From Nymphaea colorata (Eukaryota; Streptophyta; Magnoliopsida; Nymphaeales; Nymphaeaceae): a stretch of DNA of 64,000 bases. Numbering within the stretch: position 1 is the first letter of the stretch; every line of letters begins with the position of its first letter. The position numbers and the translations under genes were made by a program. Below are positions 47,750-58,404 of this stretch, in pieces. The stretch covers positions 12,450,106 through 12,514,105 of the forward strand of contig NC_045141.1 in the NCBI RefSeq assembly GCF_008831285.2, written 5' to 3'. The notes under the pieces were generated by a model. It did no database searches, was not told the origin of the DNA, and saw nothing but the letters and a program-made list of their open reading frames with translations.

Positions 47750-49320
47750 TATATGGCTGCACACAATCCAAGTGCAGCCTGAGCTCGGCACAATGCTTAT
47801 TTTGCTCAACTCGAGCTCGACTGCAAATGTGTCAATGTTGTCCAAGCACTAGACAGGAATGAATGACGAGTCATTGGCTCCATTCAAACTTATTCGTGTG
47901 GGCACAATTTAAGCTTGACTTGTTAACATTAGTTGAATTCGAGTTGCACTCCACTTGCCTCGGATTTTTCATTGGATTGAAAACAAAAGGGTGAAGAAAA
48001 ACATAAAAGATGATAAATTTTAAGGTGGAGTAATTTTATTTATCCATGGAAGGCGATCGGCCTTAGAAGTATGCCAATCTTTTATATATGGGCATTATAA
48101 CTGAGATAACTCCTTATTTTAAGGAGTTGTTACATGATATTCATTATCAACACAACAGTTCCTTGATTTGTTCTTGTTATTAAATGTTTTCATAATCTAT
48201 TGTTTTAATCTTTGCGACCATATTTGCTAGTGATCCTTTCCATAATGTTGTCATACTTATCATATGTGTTGTATGCCCATCATTCTTTTCATCTTCGCTC
48301 AAATTGGATGGCATTTCACAAAGTCCAAATTTGCCATAGAGATTTTGTGAAAGTAGAACATGCTTTGGCCACAATTCAGAAATCCCAAGTTTGATTCATG
48401 AAGATTTTGTTCACAGGATCGAGTCCTCACTTTGGAGAAGAATGTAGCAATGTCTTTGGTCATCTGCAGACCATTTAAAGGCTTCATTCTTCTTCGTCAA
48501 ACATGTTGCACTTATACCATGAAAAAAACATAAAACATAAGAAATTTTAACATAGAGTAATTTTATTTATCTACGAAAGGCCATCAGCCTTAGAATTGAT
48601 AAAGTATGTCAATCTCTTATATATAGGTATTACAACTGAGACAACTCCTTATTTTAAGGAGTTATTACAAAATATTCGTTATCGACACAATGGTTCATTG
48701 ATTTGTGCTTGTTATTAACTGTTTCCATTATCCATTATCTTGATCTTTGCCACTATACTTGCTAACGATCTTTTCCATAATGTTGGCATCCTTATCATAT
48801 GTATTGTGCAGTTAACCATCATTCCTTTCAAAAGGTTTTCATCGAACCGTCTCTATTGCAGTGTTGTGTGACAACCTCTCTCTCTCCTCTCTGATATCGG
48901 CTGACCACCTGAGCTCGATCTCTCCTCTCTCTCGACCATCACCGCCACTGGGTGTTTGTTGCCCACCACCACCCTCCCCTGCCGGAGACTCCACAATCCA
49001 CCATCAGTATATCGCCCATATGCCACCACCACCATCCACAATCTCTCTCTCTCTCTCTCTGGCTCTCCAGCTCCACCCGTTTGCCACCGCCCACCATTTG
49101 TCGCTGCCCACATTTTGCCCAAATCCCCTCCCATTGCTGTTCAGATCATACCAGGGTTCGTTCATGATTGAGACTTTCTTTCTTTATTCTAGTCTCTTTA
49201 CCAGTCAATTTAGGTTATACATTCGAATTCTTGCACAAGGTTCATCTTCTTGCCCCTTGTTGATCAAAAGCAATCTTATTTTCTTCCTTATGAAGATGCC
49301 AATTTAAGCTGATCCACAAT
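47750..49320 (+). repeat. CT-rich leader-like block, copy 3 of 3
   Basis: It matches the unit-1 and unit-2 blocks but with about 0.85 kb inserted (48000-48840). In that insert a segment with GAGTAATTTTATTTATC and ACAACTCCTTATTTTAAGGAG occurs twice (48032-48140, 48556-48670). The possible donor after CATACCAGG lies near 49155. Confidence 0.45.
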
Positions 49321-50327
49321 ATTACTGGATTCGATTCAAATGGGGACATATTTATTGATCTTCTCGAAGAATCGTTTAGCTTTTGACACCATTGATATAT
49401 AAATTAAGAACCATTTTTCCATTGTTACGTGAAAAAAGGTTGGAAAATGATCTCAATCGTTTTATGAGACTGTTAGTTTTGGATCTGTTATGTGTGGCAG
49501 TTTGAACCTAATGTGGTCCAGATTAGATCCAAATTTTTGTCAAACTATGAGTCTTCATTTAAAAACAAGAAAATTTTTAAAAAAGTGAGAAAGATCTTAA
49601 ACCAAATCATGTTATGTAATTCAAGTACGGATGGGGCAGGGGCTGACGGACAACCAGTCTTTGTTTTGAGTTTTCAAAGCATCAACTTCTTGTGTTGTCA
49701 AAAAAGAGAAAGGGGAGCATGATACAAAAGTTGAAGACTGTCACTCCATGGTACCAAAAGCAGGTCTGATACCCAAGAAAGAAAGGTGAGGACTTCATCT
49801 CTCTTATCTTCTGTCTGAGTAGGAAGGAAAGTTTCCCGGGGGGAGGGGGACGTTGATGTGCTAGTAAATCATGCTCACCAATCAAATCATGTTGTATGTG
49901 ATCATGATTTTTAGGAAAGGCAAAGATGTAACTTATGCCTTAATTATTTATGTAAAAATTGATGAGCATGTAAATACGGAAGATTGCACAATTAAATCCT
50001 CCTTAAATCAGCATTTTTTAAAGAGATTGAAGAGGCATTTCCCACCCAAAAAACATCTAGGTTTCATAGCAGGGTTATTGTTTTCCATTAAGATTATTAA
50101 AGAGGAATTTATAACGGTCAACTGTAAGTTAATCAGTGAGTTATTTTAGTTGATTTCTGAGTTTGGATCTTGGACATGCCATCATGCTGATTCAGATTGA
50201 GTCCTGAGCAAGCGTGAACTTGATAAAGGACTTGGTGTTCTCGTAATTGAGCAATAAATTGCTGAAATTTTATTTTCGCTGTTGAAAAAGAAAGAAAAAT
50301 AGCCTCCTTACATACTTACTTTTTCAT
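49321..50327. other. Triplicated spacer, no gene seen
   Basis: It aligns with the unit-1 and unit-2 spacers, with different deletions. Frames are not kept. Confidence 0.45.
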
Positions 50328-50330
50328 TAA

Positions 50331-50663
50331 GGGCGCCGTTTGGTTGCCTCGGACGTTAGATCTGAGGTAGATTTTTACAACCTCAGATCTGAAAGCTAAG
50401 ATTTTAAAATTCTTGGGGTTTAAAAGCCCTTGTTTGATTTACACCCTCAGCCTTCTCTCTCTCCTCTCCTTTTTACCTTCATGTGGGGATCTAAAATCCA
50501 CACTTGAAGTCAGACCACGTCCCCCCTTGGATTTGAGATCCATGAATTTCAATATTCTCACAGATCTGAAATTTGTGGTTCTTAAATCTATAGGTTGATA
50601 AACCTCAGATTTACTCAACAAATCCGACATTGAAGCTGGGATCAGAGGCTACCAAATGTAACC
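50331..50663. mobile_element. PIF/Harbinger-like MITE, complete copy (unit 3)
   Basis: It is flanked by TAA (50328-50330, 50664-50666). Ends are GGGCGCCGTTTGGTTGCCTC and, reversed, GGTTACATTTGGTAGCCTC. The 333-bp interior is rich in GATCTGAG and AGATCT motifs. No coding capacity. Confidence 0.7.
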
Positions 50664-51464
50664 TAAGAGTTTCTTGAGATGACAGGCTCTTGTAGATCTA
50701 TAAGGCAAATGGTAACTAGTCTAGAGGTAAATAAGAATATCCAATAACGCGTGGTGCAGTAATTAATTCGAAGATCCAAATAAATATAAGGCAGATAAAA
50801 GTAGAAAAGTGAACATTCTCATTCAAATACATGAAATGATTGTTAAATTTTCACAACCAGTGCATATCTTTCCTTTTACATAAATTAATTGTCACAAATA
50901 TGCAGAGGAGATGCGGGTGTGGGCAATTGCCCGCCGAGTCTCACAAAAATAATTTATTTTTATATTGGAGTCTCCAAAGAATAGCATTCATGCATGATTC
51001 GAAGTTTTGCTCTCTGCACTTCTTGGTATTTTAAAATTTGGCCCGAATCGATCGGTTCAAACCGATACGGGCACCATATGTGACATATATGCTGTTCATT
51101 ATTTTATCATTTTGAAAGTACGTTGAAGGTTTTTCATGTTTTAACATATTTTTCACTGATTTTCTAAAAATTAATATAATAATAATATTCATGATTTTTG
51201 GTTCAAATGAATCACCGAATCGGCAGTATGAATTATTCGATTTTTAAAACATTAGAATTTGTATCTATCGATATTTTGTCCTTTTATTGAGCCAATCTTT
51301 TTTTTTTCTACCCACTGTAATTGATAGACTTGAAAAAAAGTTTGTCTTCCAGCTTGTTTTTGTCCTACAGGCAGACTCCCAAGTGGATGACATCAGTTGA
51401 ATGGCTGTAAAGTTTGGCCACCTACTTGGACATCACGATCATCCACTTTTGCTTAGCATAGATG

Positions 51465-51653
51465 CAGGCGCAAAGCTAGAAATTGTTTATCAGGGGCTGA
51501 ATTAAAGTTATTAAATTTTGACTAGCGCCAAAATATTATTTTTCAAAATGTTTATATAAAACAAGTAAAAATTTATAAACTTTATATGTAACTTAAAAAA
51601 AAAAATTGAGGTGGGTGAGGGCCCATGTAGGCCCTAGCTTGCCTCCGCCCCTG
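51465..51653. mobile_element. Small hAT-like MITE, copy D
   Basis: Ends are CAGGCGCAAAGCTAGA and CTTGCCTCCGCCCCTG. It is flanked by CATAGATG (51457-51464) and CGTAGATG (51654-51661), the same site as copy C, so it was inherited through the duplications rather than inserted anew. Confidence 0.75.
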
Positions 51654-52144
51654 CGTAGATGAGAAGCTATCTGCTTTTGATTCCCTCTCTCTCGCAGACT
51701 ATTATGATGCACTATCAATGCTTTTTTGTCATATCATTTGTAGTTTCATTTTAGATGGAAAAATTCTCCAGCCTCTCATAACATACTTTCAAAGTAGACG
51801 CATTATCACGATTCAATGCATCAATGGACAGTAGGTTGGCTAAAGATGTATATATATATATATATATATATATAATCGTGGTTGTTTCATCCTTTCACTT
51901 TAGAACACCTATGTTGGTATTTTGTTATGGAGATTAGGGGCAAAGTATTCTCCGTTCTTCTTGTTTATTGAAGATTAGAGTTGTTTGAAATATAAATAAA
52001 TTTATGATGCACCATTCAACTAAAATGTCGTGCTACCAACAAAATTGAGCTGAAAACCTGTCTTTTCGATTCGATGTGTGTGGATTGATCGCTATTTATG
52101 TCACACAAATAAAGTACACCCAGATAAATTTCACTCCCTAGAAT

Positions 52145-52302
52145 CACACCTGTCCATTTCAAATTCCCCCATCATAAATCTAGTCAACGAGTTTTTCCAT
52201 TTCCGAGAACATTTGCATAGGGGCACACCTGTCCATTTCAAATTCCCCCATCATAAATCTAGTCAGGGAGTTTTTCCATTTCCGAGAACATTTGCATAGG
52301 GG
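52145..52302. repeat. 79-bp tandem duplication in unit 4
   Basis: Two copies start CACACCTGTCC (52145 and 52224) and are nearly identical. Other units have one copy. Confidence 0.9.
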
Positions 52303-52317
52303 TTAGGCCCCAAGCCT

Positions 52318-52322
<5 letters not shown>

Positions 52323-52412
<90 letters not shown>
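52323..52412. repeat. (AT)n, unit 4 second tract
   Basis: About 90 bp of AT, just before the copia insertion. Confidence 0.95.
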
Positions 52413-52414
<2 letters not shown>

Positions 52415-52464
52415 TGTCAGCAGGCAGAATACTGTCACCACAAGCCAATGCTTTATCTAGAAGG

Positions 52465-52850
52465 TGTAAAAGATCCTCCTCGTTGTCAAGGAGAAATCAG
52501 TGGAAATCAAATCCACTAACCTTGGCAATGTAAAAGATCTTCCTTGAGGAATAGTGGAAATCAAATCCACTAAACTTAGCAAGGAGAAAACGTCATTGGA
52601 GGAGCAACCCAACTAAGGAAAGAAAAGTTTGAATTCAAACTTTTCTTTCCCCTTCTCAATCGTTATGGTGTATTTCCTTACACGTTGTAATTATCTCATA
52701 TTTCTTGAAGTGTTGTATTCTTTCAATATCTTGTAACGTGCTAGACACTATATAAGGAGAAGATATCCTTTGCATAACAACGCAAGAGAGTTAGCCATTC
52801 TTTGTGTCGTCTCTCTCTCTCTTTCTCTCTTACTGTTCCTCTTTCTTTCA
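52465..52850 (+). repeat. 5' LTR of the copia element
   Basis: It starts TGTAAAAGATCC and ends CTCTTTCTTTCA. The first part holds two diverged copies of a module beginning TGTAAAAGATC and containing GTGGAAATCAAATCCAC. A 34-bp perfect palindrome is at 52617-52650. A TATATAA TATA box lies at 52749-52755, and a CT-rich region at the end is typical of the transcribed leader. Confidence 0.93.
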
Positions 52851-52862
52851 TGGTATCAGAGC
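52851..52862 (+). other. Primer binding site, initiator-Met tRNA
   Basis: TGGTATCAGAGC directly abuts the 5' LTR. It is the standard copia primer site complementary to the 3' end of initiator methionine tRNA. Confidence 0.93.
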
Positions 52863-53323
52863 CCTGCAACCACAGTTTCTTCACTGTGGACTTCCGCATC
52901 CTGCATCTACGCGTGTGCGGTTTCATGCTTTTGGCAAGCAAGTGAAAGCCACCGAGGTCTTCACCGAGGAGTGCGCTGCTGCTTCCTGTCTTCATCGAGC
53001 AGGCAGCAGCACTGTTTCACCGAGGCGCGTGCCTCCCTTTTTGCATGTGCGACTCCCTCTCACCGAGTGTGTTGTTTCTGCTTTCACTGAGCCGTGTGCC
53101 TCCTTTTCTCTCAACAGAAAAAAAGGCCACGGCTGTTAGTCCTTTCCTAGCTCCAAAAAAAAAAACGGGAAGGACACGACACACTATTTCTAGCCTCACC
53201 GAGGAGCGCGCTGTTTCTCTCTTTTGTTCACCTATTCACCAAGGAACGTTTCATCTCTTCCTTTTTGTGTCTGAACAAGGAAGACCCACCGAGGCTATCA
53301 TCGCTCGATTTGCCACTAATCAC

Positions 53324-54576
53324 ATGGCATCTCGTCGTCAATCGCAAGTCTCGTCTCTGTAAAGCTAAACAGAGATAATTATTTACTGTGGAGGAGTCAA
53401 CTTGAGTCGGTTATGATATCTCAAGATCTGATGAAGTTTGTCGATGGATCTGGTGAAGCTCCATCAGAAATGATTGCAAGAAATGACAAAGATGAACTCA
53501 ATCCTGAGTTCGCCGCATGGAGAAAATCAGATCAATTGGTTTTGAGTTGGATCAAAGCCACCGTTTCCGAAGCTGTCCTCGGTCAAATAATCAGGACTCA
53601 CTCAGCACGAGAAGCTTGGGTGGCGTTGGAAAAATCCTATGGCTCCCCGTCTCCACTGCGAGTCATGTTATTAAAGAAAGAACTGATGTTCATCAAGAAA
53701 GGTAACTCTGACATGACCTCTTACTTGCAAAAAGTCAAATTTCTAGTTGATTCTCTTGATGCGGCTGGCTGTCACACGCCAAGTGAAGACTTAGTTCAAA
53801 TCATACTTAATGGACTCCCATCAAACTATGAAAGTTTGATCACTTCTATAGTCACGTCCTCAACAAAATTGCCTAGTTTTGTCGAGCTTTATGATCTTTT
53901 ATTGAATCAAGAAACACGTCTTCAACTTATAAAAAATGATGTTACCGAGTCGCCTATGGAAAGACAAGTTACTATAACAGCCTTCAACACCATTCGAGGC
54001 CGCGGACGTGGGCGCGGTCGAGGCTATTATCAAGGAAGAGGCGGTCGTGGTAGAAACCAGTTTCTTCAGCTGACCCAAAATCAGTTCAACAAACATCAAA
54101 TGACTAGTGTTCATCCGAATAATCCTTCACAGCCGCACCACCAGCAAACTACCCTGCCACCCAAGAAGATCGTCGAGTGTCAATATTGTGGTCGTAAGGG
54201 TCACACAGCCAAGATGCGCTGGGATATCAATCCTCATGTTTTTTCAGCCTTAACATTACAAGAGTCGGGTGATGAATATTGGTATCCAGACACAGGGGCA
54301 ACAAACAATATTGTCGCCAGTGGCGACAATCTCGAGAACAAGCAAACGTACTCAGGCTTCGAATCCGTGATGGTTGGAAACGGTAAGTGCCTTCCTATTT
54401 CTCACATTGGGGACTTACATGTTAATATACAAGGGACTGATTTCATTCTGAAAAATAGCCTACATGTTCCCAAGATAGCACACAATCTGATTTCTGTGGG
54501 TCGTTTTACATCTGACAACGATTGCATTTTTGAATTCACTCCATCTGAATTTATGATCAAGGATCACAAGACATGA
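53324..54576 (+). pseudogene. copia gag and protease part, frameshifted start and early stop
   Basis: Gag forms the virus-like particle and protease matures it. The likely start ATG at 53324 is out of frame with the main frame, which is open from before 53413, so a small indel lies at about 53350-53365. From ATG 53413 (387 codons): a UBN2-type gag domain (about 25-165), an Arg-Gly run (195-214), a zinc knuckle CQYCGRKGHTAKM (256-268), and protease DTGA (293-296). The last knuckle cysteine is replaced by Arg (residue 269, codon at 54217). A TGA at 54574-54576 interrupts the frame, which simply continues beyond it into integrase. The leader upstream (52863-53323) contains repeated CACCGAG motifs. 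Confidence 0.85.
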
Positions 54577-54666
54577 GCAATACTTCTTCGAGGACTGAAA
54601 ACTAGTAATGGTCTTTACCCGGTTCAAGTAAAGACCAGATCTAGTGATGACATCAAGAAGGCGTGT

Positions 54667-55563
54667 GTGGCTCAACAAATAAAGAAGGTTCGAGGGTCAT
54701 ATGAGGAATGGCATTGGCGTCTCGGACATGCAAATAGGAACATAGTATCTTTGCTTAATGCTCTCAGTTACATCTCAATAAGCAGTCCTATTCCGAAAAA
54801 GGTGTGTGAACATTGCTTAATCGGAAAGGCGCATAAGTTGCAGTTTCCTTTGTCGTCTTTTCATGTTGTTAAACCTCTTGAACTTCTTCACATGGATGTT
54901 TGGGGACCAGCCCCAGTAGAGTCCAAAGATGGTTTTAAGTATTTTCTATTGATTGTTGATAATTATTCCCGCTTTACTTGGTTGTTTCCATTGAAAAATA
55001 AAAGTGACGTATATCAGTGTTTCGTCAATTTCAAAACTCTTGTGGAAAACCAGTTGCGAACCACTATCAAAACTGTTCAATCAGACAATGGAGGAGAATT
55101 TTGCAATAACATTCTTGAAAATGAGTTGGAAAACCAGGGAATTATGCACCGTTTTTCATGTCCATATACACCCGAACAAAATGGGATTGTAGAAAGGAAA
55201 AATCGACATGTAGTTGAGACCAGATTAAGCATGCTTCATGATGCTCAACTTCACCATCGGTTTTGGGTGGAGGCCTTTAGAACGGCAGTCTATATAATCA
55301 ATCGACTGCCGACTCTCAAACTGGACCAAAATTCACTATTTCAAATGATATTCAATCAAGTTCCAGATTACAGCTGTCTTAGAGTTTTTGGATCCAAGTG
55401 CTACCCACTATTGACGTTGAGTAATGACAACAAGTTTCAGCCAAAGACAACTCCATGCATTTTTATTGGATATGGGAGTCGACACAAGGGATATGTATGT
55501 CTAGATCCTAAATCAAGGCGAGTGATAATTTCTCGTCATGTTTATTTTGACGAACACTCTTAG
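54667..55563 (+). pseudogene. copia integrase part
   Basis: It lies in the same frame as gag. It shows a pre-integrase zinc site (WHWRLGH and CEHCLIGKAHK), the core acids in LLIVDNYSRFTW, VQSDNGGEF and NGIVERKNRH, and a C-terminal IFIGYGSRHKGY block. All three catalytic acids are present. A TAG at 55561-55563 ends the frame where a frameshift moves coding to the next frame near 55556-55566. Confidence 0.88.
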
Positions 55564-56434
55564 AGGCTCTAGCAACACAAGTGATGTCTCGCTTCAAGAA
55601 GCTGATCTTCAACAGTGGGCTTCACAAATTCATAGTCAGTGCAATATAACCAACTCAAGACAAATCACAATGAGCGACTCTCATACAGAAAGTGTCGTCA
55701 TCTCTCCAGCAATCAATATAGAGGGTCAACCAAGTGAGGCTCAGACCGAAGCAATCCACACTCAGCAAGACGTATCACATGTTGCTATTGTTCCAGATCA
55801 ACCATCTACAAGGGGAAGTCAAGACATCATCACCCCTGCTCAACGATCATTAACACACTTACATAGAATGGTCACACGTCCTACAACAGGTGCGTCACCT
55901 CATAAAATGGTTACTCGTTTTATGACAGGTTCTCTCAAACCCAATATGTTCTCCGCTCAAACAAAGAAGGGAGTCGAGCAGGAGCCAGCCACATTCAAGG
56001 AAGCCAACAGTGTTACTCACTGGATTAACGCTATGAAACAAGAGATAGATGCCCTGCATAAAAATCAAACTTGGAATCTAGTTCCACAACAACCAGAGTA
56101 TAATATTATTGATACCAAATGGATATACAAGATCAAACGCACTGCTGATGGTTCCAGTTCAAGGTATAAAGCACGTCTGATCGCTCGAGGATTTTTACAA
56201 GAAGCTGGGATAGACTATTTGGAGACTTTCAGTCCAACGGTTAAGCCCACTACAATTCGCGTCATTCTCACTATTGCTGTCCAACATGCATGGTCTCTTC
56301 GCCAGTTCGACTTTGATAGTGCATTCCTAAATGGCGTTCTTAATGAAGACGTATACATTACCCAACCAGAAGGGTTTAAAGATCCACGCTTCCCGTCTCA
56401 TGTTTGCAAACTCAAAAAGCGTTGTATGGACTAA
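55538..56434 (+). pseudogene. copia reverse transcriptase, first part
   Basis: A hydrophilic linker comes first, then the reverse-transcriptase start TKWIYKIKRTADG, KARLIARGF, and the first catalytic acid in RQFDFDSAFLNG. The frame ends at 56434 because one base is missing in the A-run at 56414-56418, after which coding resumes in the original frame. Confidence 0.88.
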
Positions 56435-57573
56435 AGCAGGTTCCTCGAGCATGGTATCAACGCCTAAGCACTTTTCTTAGCAACATTTGTTTTCAGGTAT
56501 CCCAATCAGACGCGTCTCTATTTATTTTCCACCAAGGGTGTGAAAAGATATATATCTTAGTTTATGTTGATGATGTTATTATCACTGGATCATCTGATGC
56601 TCTCATAGATCAGACTCTCGCCAAACTTCGAGCATCTTTTTCAGTCAAGGACTTGGGAAATTTATCATATTTTCTTGGTATAGAGGTAACCAGGCAGCCC
56701 GACTGTTTGATTCTTCTGCCAGGAGCCTACCTTAGCAATATATTACAGAAAGCTCACATGACCAATGCCAAGCCAGTCCAAACCCCTATGTCTACCAGCC
56801 ATGTTTCAGGGTCTAGCGCTCCGTTCTCAGATCCTACTCTCTATCGGAGCGTGGTGGGAGCATTACAATATCTCACTCTCACACGTCCGGATGTGGCATT
56901 TGCAGTAAATCGAGTATGTCAATACATGCATCAACCCTTAGAATGCCACTGGAGGCTCATCAAGCGCATTCTCAGATATTTACAGGGCACAAGCCAGCTT
57001 GGACTATGCATTCAAAAATCAAATCATCTTCACTTAAGCGCATTTGCCGATGCCGATTGGGCTGGAAGTACTGAAGACAGGAAATCAACAGGAGGGTGTG
57101 TAACATTCTTGGGTAATAATCTTATTTCTTGGGCATCTAAGAAGCAACGAACCATGGCTCGTTCAAGTACAGAAGCTGAATATAAATCTCTTGCATGTGC
57201 TGCTGCAGAACTCTTATGGCTGAAAGCTCTACTAATTGAGTTGGGCATATCATGCACTGGAACTCCAATACTGTGGTGCGACAATATAGGTGCATTATAC
57301 TTAGCAACAAACCCTGTTTTTCATGCTCGGACAAAGCACATTGAAGTTGATTTCCATTTTGTGCGAGATCATGTATCAAAGGGACATATCTCAATCAAAT
57401 TTATTAGATCACCCGAGCAAGTAGCAGATGGATTGACCAAACCTCTTGGACATGCAAAATTCAAAGAATTTAGAGACAAGCTGAGCATTGTCCCTGCCAC
57501 GCTCAGCTTGAGGGGGCGTGTAAAAGATCCTCCTCGTTGTCAAGGAGAAATCAGTGGAAATCAAATCCACTAA
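56404..57573 (+). pseudogene. copia reverse transcriptase end and RNase H
   Basis: It continues with LYGLKQVPRAWYQ, the catalytic YVDD (in ILVYVDDVIITG) and KDLGNLSYFLGIEV. RNase H follows with ADADWAGSTEDRKSTGG, SSTEAEYKSL and LWCDNIGALYLA, ending HIEVDFHFVRD. The frame runs past the purine tract into the 3' LTR and stops at 57573. Confidence 0.9.
57506..57518 (+). other. Polypurine tract of the copia element
   Basis: GCTTGAGGGGGCG directly precedes the 3' LTR and would prime plus-strand synthesis. Confidence 0.75.
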
Positions 57574-57907
57574 CCTTGGCAATGTAAAAGATCTTCCTTG
57601 AGGAATAGTGGAAATCAAATCCACTAAACTTAGCAAGGAGAAAACGTCATTGGAGGAGCAACCCAACTAAGGAAAGAAAAGTTTGAATTCAAACTTTTCT
57701 TTCCCCTTCCTCTCAATCGTTATGGTGTATTTCCTTACACGTTGTAATTATCTCATATTTCTTGAAGTGTTGTATTCTTTCCATATCTTGTAATGTGCTA
57801 CACACTATATAAGGAGAAGATATCCCTTGCATAACAATGCAAGAGAGTGAGCCATTCTTTGTGTCGTCTCTCTCTCTCTTTCTCTCTCACTGTTCCTCTT
57901 TCTTTCA
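57519..57907 (+). repeat. 3' LTR of the copia element
   Basis: It matches the 5' LTR except for seven substitutions and three extra bases (TCC or CCT) just after the palindrome. All substitutions fall in the second half. The palindrome is intact at 57671-57704. Confidence 0.93.
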
Positions 57908-58404
57908 GAAGGAAGGAGCAGAAACCCCGGAGTTTTCGCATTCAAAAACCAGTAGACCTGCTGGAGATTAGAACCCCATACTTTTAAACTTTAGAAGAAC
58001 AAAACATCATACACTTTTTGCGCCAACTTTGTTCTGTGCCAATTTTTTCCTTTTCCAAACATGCTGGACAATGTTGGCATGTATCCTATTTTCTGATTTT
58101 ATAAACTCTAAAATAATTTAAATTGCTTTTAAAATTTCAAAAATAATATAAATTCGCTGGTACTGGCTTATATTAACAACACTCATGTGTGCCTTGCAAC
58201 AATAGCCTCCTACAACTGTAAAATTTTCCATGTCGATGCTTATCACAAGCTAGTCACAGACTTTCTTCACAAGATCATTTTTAACAAAGAGGCGAAAATT
58301 TTCAAGGCGGTCCTCAGCCACTCATCATAATAATCAACAGCTTGAAATCATGGCCTACTAGTTAGAATCATAGACTCCCACTGAAACATGAAGAAAATTA
58401 GAAG

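Larger units (their letters stand above)
41930..51683. repeat. Tandem unit 3
   Basis: This unit lacks the E insertion and retains material lost from units 1 and 2: the longer copia relic (44811-47060), the complete PIF-like MITE (50331-50663) and the stretch 50664-51180. It is therefore closest to the ancestral form. It carries an apparently intact GDU-like gene. Confidence 0.75.
52465..57907 (+). mobile_element. Full-length Ty1/copia LTR retrotransposon, coding region broken
   Basis: A 5443-bp element flanked by GAAGG on both sides (52460-52464, 57908-57912). It has two LTRs (386 and 389 bp), the primer site TGGTATCAGAGC directly after the 5' LTR, gag, protease, integrase, reverse transcriptase and RNase H in the copia order, and a purine tract before the 3' LTR. 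By eye the LTRs differ by seven substitutions and one 3-base gap, so the insertion is fairly recent. The coding region has at least four breaks (listed separately), so this copy could only move with enzymes from another element. It split unit 4 of the gene array; unit 3 shows the unoccupied site near 42598. Confidence 0.95.
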
